Below, one piece after another: positions 15,581 to 21,913 of a stretch of 26,435 bases of DNA. This DNA is from UBA8886 sp963578705 (GTDB lineage: Archaea; Thermoplasmatota; Poseidoniia; MGIII; CG-Epi1). Position numbers and translations under genes: made by a program. The first letter of the stretch is position 1. Each line of letters begins with the position of its first letter. Under the pieces are notes generated by a model. It made no database searches. It was not told the origin of the DNA and saw only the letters and a program-made list of their open reading frames with translations. The stretch is from the NCBI GenBank assembly GCA_963578705.1, contig CAUZDT010000013.1:1-26435 (forward strand), read 5' to 3'.

Positions 15581-16551
15581 TCAAGCGCGGCGTGCGCGAC
15601 GCCCTCGCCGGCGGCGACGTGGCCAATCTGCTGCGCGGTTTCGCCTTCGCTGGCGAGCACTTCCAGTGCCCGGTCGGCGTCGCCCGCGGCGACGGCGGCG
15701 ACCATTCCCAGCCCCATGTTGAAGGTGCGATACATCTCCGCCGGGGCGATGCCGCCCTTGCGCTGCAACCAGTCGAAGACTGGGGGGGCCGGCAGCGGGT
15801 TGTCTACGACGTAGCGGAAGCTGGGGTTCATGCGCGGCAGGTTCTCGAGCCCGCCGCCGGTGACGTGCGCCAGCGCGTGCACTTCCACCGCCGCGAGCAG
15901 CGCCAGTATCGACCGGACGTAGATGCGCGTCGGCGCCACCAGCTGCGCGCCGAGGGCGGGGTCCCCGTCGAACAGCCGCCGGATGAGCGTGTAGCCGTTC
16001 GAGTGCGGGCCGGACGAGGCGAGGCCGATGAGCGCGTTGCCGACGGCGACGCGCGAGCCATCGATAATCGCCTCGCGGGTGACCCAGCCGACCGCCGTGC
16101 CGGCCAGGTCGAAACCGCGCACCAGCTCCGGCACGACCGCCGTTTCGCCGCCCGAGAGCGTGCAGTTGGCCTGCCGGCACCCCTCGGCGAGGCCGGCGCC
16201 TAGCTGCGCCATCAGCTCCGCGTCGGGCTCCTCCAGCGCGACGTAGTCGACGAACGAGAGCGGCTCGGCGCCGACGCAGATGAGGTCGTTGACGTTCATC
16301 GCCACGCAATCGATACCGACCGTGTCGAGGCTGCCGAGCTCGCGCGCCAGCAGCAGCTTGGTGCCGACCCCGTCGGTGCAGACCGCCAGCGCCCCGTCGC
16401 CGAGCTGCACCAACCCTGCAAAGCCGTTCTCCAGCGTGACGGGCGCACCGTCGCCCTCGCGCGTCGAGCCGCCGAGCTGCGCCACCAGCGCGGCGGTAGC
16501 GCGGTCGCTGGCATCAATATCGACCCCTGCCTCGGCGTAAGTGCGCGCCAT
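15577..16551 (-). CDS. purM: Phosphoribosylformylglycinamidine cyclo-ligase (AIR synthase)
   Basis: This 324-residue PurM closes the imidazole ring of purines with ATP (FGAM to AIR). It starts MARTYAEAGVDID, the standard PurM beginning, and contains CTDGVGTKLLLA, VAMNVNDLICVGAEPLSFVDY, SGGETAVVPE, LASSGPHSNGYTLIR, HVTGGGLENLPRM and FNMGLGMV, all in the usual order. The ATG overlaps the stop of the upstream secretion-type ATPase (TGATG), so purM is the last gene of what looks like a type IV pilus operon, an unusual partner for a purine enzyme. The stop codon is shared on the palindrome CTAG with the convergent aconitase gene. Length is slightly short for the family but no motif is missing. Confidence 0.95.
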   Translation of the reverse strand: MARTYAEAGVDIDASDRATAALVAQLGGSTREGDGAPVTLENGFAGLVQLGDGALAVCTDGVGTKLLLARELGSLDTVGIDCVAMNVNDLICVGAEPLSFVDYVALEEPDAELMAQLGAGLAEGCRQANCTLSGGETAVVPELVRGFDLAGTAVGWVTREAIIDGSRVAVGNALIGLASSGPHSNGYTLIRRLFDGDPALGAQLVAPTRIYVRSILALLAAVEVHALAHVTGGGLENLPRMNPSFRYVVDNPLPAPPVFDWLQRKGGIAPAEMYRTFNMGLGMVAAVAAGDADRALEVLASEGETAQQIGHVAAGEGVAHAALD

Positions 16552-17789
16552 CAGCGGCCCAGTTTATGGTAGTAGTTCTGCACGACGCGCGAGACCTGCG
16601 TGATGTCGGAAATCCCCCGCTCGACCAGCGTCTCGATGATTTTCTGCCGGTTGCGCGCCATCTCGTCAAACTTGGCGGGCGAGACGCCGGCTGCCTTCGC
16701 GATGCGCTCGCGCAGCTTGCTCGGGACGCCGGTCTCGACCAGCTGACCCTTGCCCTGGTCCCAGCGGAAAATCGTGTTGAGGCGCGGCTTGTCGCCCTCG
16801 AGTCCCGCCATCTCTGAAACCTCAGTGATGCGGCGCACCTGCTGCCCACCAATGTTGAGCTTGCTCTGCATGATAATCAGGTGCAGCGCGTTGAGCATGA
16901 TGGGGGGTACCGACATCGGGGGGTTGACCAGCCGTTGCACCGACTCCTGTGCAGTGTTGGCGTGCACCGTGCCCATGCAGCCGTCGTGGCCGGTGTTCAT
17001 CGCCGTGAATAGCGTACGAGCCTCGGCACCCCGCACCTCACCTACAATCAGCCGGTCGGGGCGCATGCGCAGAGTGTTCTTTAGCAGCGCATCCATGTCC
17101 AGCTCCGGGTCGCCCGACTTGGCCGGATTGACCGTCTCGAGCTGGACGTGGTGCTCGTGGAGCAGCTGGATTTCGGAGACGTCCTCGATGGTAATCAACC
17201 GCACCTGCGACGGAATGAAGAGCCCCAGCACGTTCAGCGTCGAGGTCTTACCAGAGGCGGTGCCGCCCGAAACCAGGATGTTGCACGGCGCAGCGCCCAT
17301 CCCGTCGACAAACATCCACAGCAGCGCCGCCAGCCGGGGCGTCAGCGTGCCGAAGCGAATCAGGTCAACGAAGGTAAGCGGGTCCTGCGTCTGCTTGCGA
17401 ATCGTAAGCGTCGGGCCGCCGGGAGACGCGGGCGGCAGCGTGGCGTTAACGCGGCTGCCGTCGGGCAGCCGTCCATCGAGGAGCAGGTTTTCCATCCCTA
17501 TCTTGCGTCCGACGTAGGCTGCGATTTTCTGGATGACCTTGACCGCCTCCTCCTCACTCATGCTGATGTTGGTGACGCACATGCCGTGCTTGCGGTGGTA
17601 GATCATCACCGGCCGGGAGGGATTGTTGAACATCACTTCCTCCAAGTTGTCATCCTCTAGCAGCGGTCGCAGCGGCCCGTAGCTAGTCGAGCGGTTCAGC
17701 TTCAGCACGCGGTAGATCGGCAGGTCCTGCCCTGGCTGCTCGATAACGTGGGCGTTGGGATACTTGGCAATGACGCGACCCTGGCTCAT
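16551..17789 (-). CDS. TadA/CpaF-type secretion ATPase (type II/IV secretion, pilus assembly)
   Basis: This 412-residue ATPase belongs to the GspE/TadA/FlaI superfamily. An N-terminal domain of about 130 residues is followed by the RecA-like core: Walker A GGTASGKT (K181), the Asp-box region LITIEDVSEIQL, Walker B RPDRLIVGEVRG and the His-box GHDGCMGTVHAN. A helical C-terminal tail follows. Known members power assembly of type IV pilus-like filaments, including archaeal adhesion pili and the archaellum. It overlaps the upstream T2SSF gene by four bases (ATGA), the classic ATPase-platform pairing. The N-terminus lacks the long extension of many archaellum ATPases and looks closer to TadA/CpaF. 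No pilin or prepilin peptidase gene is in the window. Confidence 0.92.
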   Translation of the reverse strand: MSQGRVIAKYPNAHVIEQPGQDLPIYRVLKLNRSTSYGPLRPLLEDDNLEEVMFNNPSRPVMIYHRKHGMCVTNISMSEEEAVKVIQKIAAYVGRKIGMENLLLDGRLPDGSRVNATLPPASPGGPTLTIRKQTQDPLTFVDLIRFGTLTPRLAALLWMFVDGMGAAPCNILVSGGTASGKTSTLNVLGLFIPSQVRLITIEDVSEIQLLHEHHVQLETVNPAKSGDPELDMDALLKNTLRMRPDRLIVGEVRGAEARTLFTAMNTGHDGCMGTVHANTAQESVQRLVNPPMSVPPIMLNALHLIIMQSKLNIGGQQVRRITEVSEMAGLEGDKPRLNTIFRWDQGKGQLVETGVPSKLRERIAKAAGVSPAKFDEMARNRQKIIETLVERGISDITQVSRVVQNYYHKLGR

Positions 17790-18571
17790 AGGAACGCTGC
17801 CGGAAGCTTCAGAGCCACTAAAAGCGTGGTGTTGGCAAGCAACATGTAGAGTGGGATGCGCAGCAGCGCGGTGCGCATCGTCTGTAGGATGACCGACTGC
17901 ATCAGGACTCCCGCTGCGCCGAGCACCATCACGTAGAGCAACAGCATCTGGTTCAGGCTCCCGAGTTCGATTACAAGCTGGAAGTTACCAACGGTCCCGG
18001 AGCCAAAGATGGCGACGATGAAGCCGAGCAGCGCAGGACAGATGAGCGCGCCCGACCAGAGGATAAAGTCAGCAGTACCCTTGGTCTTGGCCAGCCGCTC
18101 CTTGCGCAGCAGGTAGATTTCCCAGAATTCCTCGGAGAGCAGCTCCAGCGTCTCCGAAAAGCTGCCCGAGGAGACCAGCGCCACGTTGAGGATACTTACG
18201 ACGCGCGAAATCATCGCCGAGCGACTCTTCTTCGCGAAGTTCTGCATCGCCGTCGTGAAGCTGGTATCATGCATCTCCGTGACCGCCTGCCGCAGCATCT
18301 CGCCCATGCGGTCGCTGCGGGCGCTGGCAACTGCATCGAGCGCCGACTCGACTCCCATCCCGGCGCGCAGGTTCTCTGCCAGTTCCCCGAGTACCTCGGG
18401 CCAAACGTTCTCCAGCTCGGTGCGCTCGGCGAAGAGTCGCTTCAGTGGCAGGTAGATGATAACGCTCCCGACCGCCCACACCCCCAGCGCGGTCCAGACC
18501 AGCGCGCCGATGGCTGACGAAATCCCGTCAATGCCGGCGAAGAAAGGGTCCAGCACTTCGTGCAGGCTCAT
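17786..18571 (-). CDS. T2SSF-domain membrane platform protein (TadC-like)
   Basis: This 261-residue protein has an N-terminal hydrophobic segment at about residues 22-44. A cytoplasmic helical T2SSF domain follows (roughly 55-165, with LAENLRAGMGVESALDAVA and SSGSFSETLELLSEEFWEIY), then three hydrophobic stretches to the C-terminus. That is the arrangement of TadC/GspF platform proteins, which sit in the membrane and couple to the ATPase. It overlaps its neighbours by ATGA on both sides (18568-18571 and 17786-17789). Together with the gene at 18568-19134 it resembles the two-gene TadB/TadC platform. Confidence 0.82.
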   Translation of the reverse strand: MSLHEVLDPFFAGIDGISSAIGALVWTALGVWAVGSVIIYLPLKRLFAERTELENVWPEVLGELAENLRAGMGVESALDAVASARSDRMGEMLRQAVTEMHDTSFTTAMQNFAKKSRSAMISRVVSILNVALVSSGSFSETLELLSEEFWEIYLLRKERLAKTKGTADFILWSGALICPALLGFIVAIFGSGTVGNFQLVIELGSLNQMLLLYVMVLGAAGVLMQSVILQTMRTALLRIPLYMLLANTTLLVALKLPAAFL

Positions 18572-19134
18572 ATCTTCGGCTCCTGCGACCGGGTGCGCAC
18601 AATCAGCCCCGCAATCGCCAGCATTGCCAGCAAGAAGAGGATAGGTGTGCAGGCGGGCGGCATCCGCGGCATATTGCCGCCAAACGCCCCGCCAGAGCCA
18701 CCAACCAGTGCGTCAATTACGGCCATAATCACGACGATAATCGGCACCAGCACCGAGATTATCAGGAACTGCTCGGAGACGGCGCTGAGCGACTCGACGA
18801 ACGCCTGCAGCTCAATGCGGCGCGAGCGGGATTCTTTGTCGGCAATGGAGCGCAGCCGGTCGATGACGTTGGTGTCCTGCTCGATAGACATCGCCAGTAC
18901 CGAGAGCGTGCGCCGCAGGCCGATCGAACTGGTCACCTGCATCTGCTTTCGCACTGCCTCGCCCAGTCCAGCACCGCTGTCAACCGCCTTGAAAATTAGC
19001 CCGAACTCAACCGAGAGGTCGCCATAGTCCTCGTCGGCGACATGCTTCATCGCCTCCGCGATGCCGACGCCCGACTGCAACAGCACCTCCATCGCCCGGA
19101 TAGCGTACAGCAGCTCCTCGTCGACGTTGCCCAA
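18568..19134 (-). CDS. T2SSF-domain membrane protein (TadB-like), TTG start
   Basis: This 188-residue protein begins almost at once with a T2SSF helical domain (ELLYAIRAMEVLLQSGVGIA, then AVDSGAGLGEAVRKQMQ). It has hydrophobic segments at about residues 123-142 and 164-181. It lacks the N-terminal membrane helices normal for TadB. The only usable start is a TTG at 19134: an in-frame stop lies eight codons upstream, and a TATA-like box at 19156-19163 is centred about 26 bases before the TTG. A later ATG at 19092 is possible but would cut into the domain. It overlaps the next gene as ATGA and is the first gene of the pilus-type operon. Confidence 0.75.
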   Translation of the reverse strand: MGNVDEELLYAIRAMEVLLQSGVGIAEAMKHVADEDYGDLSVEFGLIFKAVDSGAGLGEAVRKQMQVTSSIGLRRTLSVLAMSIEQDTNVIDRLRSIADKESRSRRIELQAFVESLSAVSEQFLIISVLVPIIVVIMAVIDALVGGSGGAFGGNMPRMPPACTPILFLLAMLAIAGLIVRTRSQEPKI

Positions 19135-19155
19135 CGGCCGGGCGAACCACTCGCG

Positions 19156-19163
19156 CTATAAGG
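19156..19163 (-). promoter_or_regulatory. TATA box for the T2SSF-ATPase-purM operon
   Basis: The minus strand reads CCTTATAG, preceded by GTAAAAC, centred about 26 bases before the TTG at 19134. The 115-base gap (19135-19249) between this operon and the Frag1-like gene holds nothing else I can support; no tRNA-like fold is evident. Confidence 0.5.
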
Positions 19164-19249
19164 GTTTTACGCGCTACTCTCCTCGGCTTGCCAAGGGTAT
19201 GACCGAGGGACCGGGGAACGTGCGCGGTCGCGCTGGATGCGGGAAGCGA

Positions 19250-19957
19250 CTAGAGCCGTACGTCTTCCAGCTCGCGGCGAAAGGTGAGGGCGCCAGCGTA
19301 GAACGAGAAGACCATGCCCCACTCGCAGAGCGCCATCAGGTTCAGATAGAGTGACCTCTCGTCACCGATCTGCGGGGGGTTTTCCATACGATGGAAAACC
19401 CCCTCTCCAGCCGCAACCAGTTCCCGGCTTTCGAGATTGCCGAAAATTATCATCAGAGTATAGAAGAGCCAGCCCGAAAATATCGCGACCCACCGGATGG
19501 CGTGGCTCCGGCCCGACTTTTCGAGCAGCCGCCAGGCGAAGGTGCTCCAGAGCAGGAAGGAAGTGAAGAACAGGAAGGCCGCCGCGCTGTGCAGCAGGGG
19601 GTAGCTGTTCCAGTGGAAATTGACAGTGATAATTCCGCAGACGCCCCCGAAAGTCGCCAGCGCACGCGCCATATCGTTCCACGACTCCCAGTTGCCCCCA
19701 AGCGTTTGCGCCAGCGGCGCGAAAACGCGGTGGAACACCTGCGCCAGCAGGATGAACGAGAAGATGCTGATGGCGAGTCCGGGGCCGTAGAAACTTGACT
19801 CCGGCCCGGCGAAGGGCATCTCGGAAATAATCGGGATGAAAGGCGCTACGCGCCCGCCGGTCGTGCCAACGATATAGGTGGCGACGAGCGTTACTACGCC
19901 CAGGCCGACGCTGAACTCGAGCAGTCGCTTCGCGCCGATTGACGTATTATTGCTCAT
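19250..19957 (-). CDS. Frag1/DRAM/Sfk1-like multi-pass membrane protein
   Basis: This 235-residue protein has about six hydrophobic segments. Its N-terminal part (VGTTGGRVAPFIPIISEM, then PESSFYGPGLAISIFSFILL) has the 'PxIS...PE..F..GL' pattern of the Frag1/DRAM/Sfk1 family (PF10277), membrane proteins with no settled biochemical function in archaea. The ATG at 19957 overlaps the stop of a 33-codon ORF (ATGA), and the promoter lies before that ORF, so it is probably translated by coupling. Codons for EGVFHRMENPP contain a perfect 13-base inverted repeat (19375-19403). The family call is moderate: a general multi-helix protein with a chance match is possible. Confidence 0.68.
   Translation of the reverse strand: MSNNTSIGAKRLLEFSVGLGVVTLVATYIVGTTGGRVAPFIPIISEMPFAGPESSFYGPGLAISIFSFILLAQVFHRVFAPLAQTLGGNWESWNDMARALATFGGVCGIITVNFHWNSYPLLHSAAAFLFFTSFLLWSTFAWRLLEKSGRSHAIRWVAIFSGWLFYTLMIIFGNLESRELVAAGEGVFHRMENPPQIGDERSLYLNLMALCEWGMVFSFYAGALTFRRELEDVRL
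19375..19403. repeat. Perfect 13-bp inverted repeat with 3-base loop
   Basis: GGGGGTTTTCCAT (19375-19387), ACG, then ATGGAAAACCCCC (19391-19403) are perfect reverse complements. The hairpin is inside the coding region of the Frag1-like gene, near its 3' part, in a predicted loop between membrane helices. It would be very stable in RNA. Confidence 0.9.
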
Positions 19958-20001
19958 TCCGACAGCACCGCCTGGGCTGCCGCCAGCTTTGCAATCGGCA
20001 C
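19953..20001 (-). repeat. Direct repeat, copy 1: duplicate of the 3' end of the PPDK gene
   Basis: This stretch matches 21865-21913 at 44 of 49 bases in the same orientation. On the minus strand both copies encode RVPIA(K/R)LAAAQAVLSE followed by TGA. Read as codons, four of the five differences are synonymous and one is Lys for Arg. Similarity stops abruptly on both sides. Confidence 0.9.
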
Positions 20002-20055
20002 GCGACCGGCCGATAGCGCCAGCTGGACCGCCGTAAGTCGCCGCGGTACAGGCAT
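19954..20055 (-). CDS. 33-residue ORF ending in a copy of the PPDK C-terminus
   Basis: The ATG at 20055 opens a frame of MPVPRRLTAVQLALSAG followed by RVPIAKLAAAQAVLSE and a TGA that overlaps the Frag1-like ATG (ATGA). The second half is the C-terminal helix of pyruvate phosphate dikinase encoded at 21866, with one Arg-to-Lys change. A TATA-like box at 20077-20087 is centred 27 bases before the ATG, exactly the spacing of other leaderless starts here, so the ORF is placed to be translated. It may be a leader peptide coupling translation to the membrane protein, or a remnant of a displaced PPDK 3' end that gained a start. It has no catalytic part of PPDK. Confidence 0.5.
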   Translation of the reverse strand: MPVPRRLTAVQLALSAGRVPIAKLAAAQAVLSE

Positions 20056-20076
20056 GGCAGGGGGTGGCTGCTAGTG

Positions 20077-20087
20077 GATAAAAAAAC
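20077..20087 (-). promoter_or_regulatory. TATA box for the 33-codon ORF and the Frag1-like gene
   Basis: The minus strand reads GTTTTTTTATC, centred about 27 bases before the ATG at 20055 and about 125 bases before the Frag1-like ATG. It is back to back with the promoter of the asparagine-synthase-like gene. Confidence 0.55.
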
Positions 20088-20098
20088 TGGCCCCTGAC

Positions 20099-20107
20099 TG
20101 ATATAAG
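20099..20107 (+). promoter_or_regulatory. TATA box for the asparagine-synthase-like gene
   Basis: TGATATAAG is a good archaeal TATA match, centred about 28 bases before the ATG at 20132. It argues against the in-frame TTG at 20114, which would lie upstream of the expected transcript start. Confidence 0.65.
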
Positions 20108-20131
20108 CGCGGGTTGCCGGTTGGGGCGGCG

Positions 20132-21829
20132 ATGAGGCTGCTGTTGCCACGCAAGAGTGACTGGACCGGCGTAGCGGTCGCAGGCGGCGACCACGACCGC
20201 CTTGACTATGGTTACCACTGCGAAGGTGACCTAGAAACATTCGTCTACGGTCATCCCTGCCACTCACCTGCGGGCGGTTGGCTCTCCGCCGCGGAAGCGT
20301 GCCAGCTGTTCCAGATGCATGGCGGCAGTATGACTGAACAGCTCGATGGCGCATTCGCAATACTGTTCCTCGACCGCCGCCAGCGGGAATGCACCGTCAT
20401 CACAGATCCCTGCCGGGTTTACAGTTTCTACTATGCGACCGGAGCGGAGGGGATGGCGATTTCCGACCGCCTCGAGGAAGTCGTCACTGCCAGTGGGCGC
20501 CGAACACTTGACAAACGGGCACTGGTCGAGTTCCTAGCGACCGAGATGGTGCTGGGCGAGCATACCCTGTTCGAAGGGGTGCAGACCTTCGGCGGTGGCA
20601 CGGTTAGCACCATCACGGCCAGCCTCGAGGTCTCAACGCGCCGCTACTGGCACTTCCCGGATCCACCACATGGCGAGCGCGTCACGCTGGACGAGCTGAC
20701 CACCGAGTTCAGCCGACATGTTGCCTATGGCAGGCAGCTCTCGGAAAGCATCTCGATGCCGCTCACGGGCGGCTTCGACAGTCGCGCTGTACTGGCGGTC
20801 TCACTCAGTGAGACACAGAAATTCCACCTCTACACGCATGGCCTGCCGGGGTGCGAGGATATCCAGCTCGCCAGCCGTATCGCGCAGCGGCTAGGGCTGC
20901 GCCACGCAGTCTACCTGCTGGGCAAGTCGCACGCGCGGCAAATCCCGGAGCGGACGGCGGAACTGGTTTCAGCCTTCGACGGGATGAACAATGGAGTTAC
21001 TTATTCGCACATGGCCGATACGCTCGCTAGAGAGGCAGGAAAGGGCGAGAGCTATTTCCCGGGTTCCAGCGGCGGGATGCTCAAGGCCAACTACATGCCC
21101 GTCGATCCCCCTGCGACGGGCAACTTGACGGAGCTGGCAACCATCATCCGGGGCTGCATCCAGCGCCGGCGCAATCTAGCGATTCTCACCGACTGCGACT
21201 CGCAGCAGGCTGCCGCGATAATCGAGGAATCGATACGCGCTGAACTGGAGCGCTATCCTCTGGAGAATCCAGTCTCGCTGGCCGAGCAGTTTTACCTCGT
21301 CAACCGAGTTGCCAACTACGGCGCCATGAATCTGCGCTACATTGGCCGCCGCTTCCGGCTCTTCGACCCCTACCTCGGCCGAAGGCTGCTGGAGCTGGTG
21401 CCCCGCCTCGATCTGGACGACAAGCGGCAGAAACGGGTCCACCGGCATATCATCGCGCATAACGGAGGGGGGCTGGCTAACATGGAGGCCACCGCAGGCA
21501 GGGTCGTCAACCGGCGTAATCCCATGCTTCTGGCGCGGTCAGCGCTCAGGCAGGGGTTGTGGCACGCCAGCCTGCAATTTCGCAAGCGGTCCGGGCACGA
21601 CATATTACGCTTCGGCACGATTGACTACCTGCGCTGGCTGCGTGACGCGCAGGGCGATTTCGTCAGGCAGGTGCTCGACCCCGGGGACCTTCAACTGGTC
21701 GGGGTGCTAGACGGCCCGCAAGTAGCACAACTGGTTGAAGACTATCTGGCTGGAAGGGACTACGACTCCGCCTTTATCGGCAGGCTGATTACCCTCGAAC
21801 TATATTTAAAGAAAATTAACCGCTCCTGA
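20132..21829 (+). CDS. Asparagine-synthase-like protein lacking the glutaminase cysteine
   Basis: This 565-residue protein has two regions. Residues 1 to about 165 resemble the class II glutamine amidotransferase half of AsnB (QLDGAFAILFLDRR, then ITDPCRVYSFYYA) but begin MRLLLPRK, with no Cys at position 2, so glutamine hydrolysis is not expected. From about residue 205 comes the ATP-pyrophosphatase synthetase domain with PLTGGFDSRAVLAVSL (PP-loop at 212-217), the 'GGxDSR' form common in AsnB relatives linked to surface glycans or peptide modification. It would use free ammonia or another amine, or make an amide on a different acceptor. The gene stands alone between two copies of the PPDK 3' end, with its own promoter, and its 3' end is noticeably A/T-rich. 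The acceptor is unknown. Confidence 0.8.
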   Translation: MRLLLPRKSDWTGVAVAGGDHDRLDYGYHCEGDLETFVYGHPCHSPAGGWLSAAEACQLFQMHGGSMTEQLDGAFAILFLDRRQRECTVITDPCRVYSFYYATGAEGMAISDRLEEVVTASGRRTLDKRALVEFLATEMVLGEHTLFEGVQTFGGGTVSTITASLEVSTRRYWHFPDPPHGERVTLDELTTEFSRHVAYGRQLSESISMPLTGGFDSRAVLAVSLSETQKFHLYTHGLPGCEDIQLASRIAQRLGLRHAVYLLGKSHARQIPERTAELVSAFDGMNNGVTYSHMADTLAREAGKGESYFPGSSGGMLKANYMPVDPPATGNLTELATIIRGCIQRRRNLAILTDCDSQQAAAIIEESIRAELERYPLENPVSLAEQFYLVNRVANYGAMNLRYIGRRFRLFDPYLGRRLLELVPRLDLDDKRQKRVHRHIIAHNGGGLANMEATAGRVVNRRNPMLLARSALRQGLWHASLQFRKRSGHDILRFGTIDYLRWLRDAQGDFVRQVLDPGDLQLVGVLDGPQVAQLVEDYLAGRDYDSAFIGRLITLELYLKKINRS

Positions 21830-21864
21830 CTCGCGAGTGGTGGCCGGTTTACGCCCTCACTTCA

Positions 21865-21913
21865 CTCATTCCGACAGCACCGCTTGTGCCGCCGCCAGCC
21901 TCGCAATCGGCAC
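21865..21913 (-). repeat. Direct repeat, copy 2: native 3' end of the PPDK gene
   Basis: This copy is the last 16 codons plus stop of the PPDK gene, repeated at 19953-20001 with five differences. Here too the stop is part of an ATGA, opening MSEVRA and then a stop, reminiscent of the ATGA junction with the Frag1-like gene at copy 1. Confidence 0.9.

Noticed and set aside
15532..16203. Plus-strand open frame of 223 codons across purM
   Set aside because: It is a composition shadow opposite intact purM motifs, with no promoter or recognisable family.
19135..19249. Gap between the pilus-type operon and the Frag1-like gene as a possible tRNA or small RNA
   Set aside because: No T-loop-like GTTCNANNC or cloverleaf pairing is evident, and apart from the operon promoter nothing could be supported.
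21801..21820. A/T-rich stretch (TATATTTAAAG) at the end of the asparagine-synthase-like gene as a promoter
   Set aside because: No gene starts at the right distance on the plus strand; the bases are explained by codons for LYLKKIN. On the minus strand it might help end the PPDK transcript, but this is weak.
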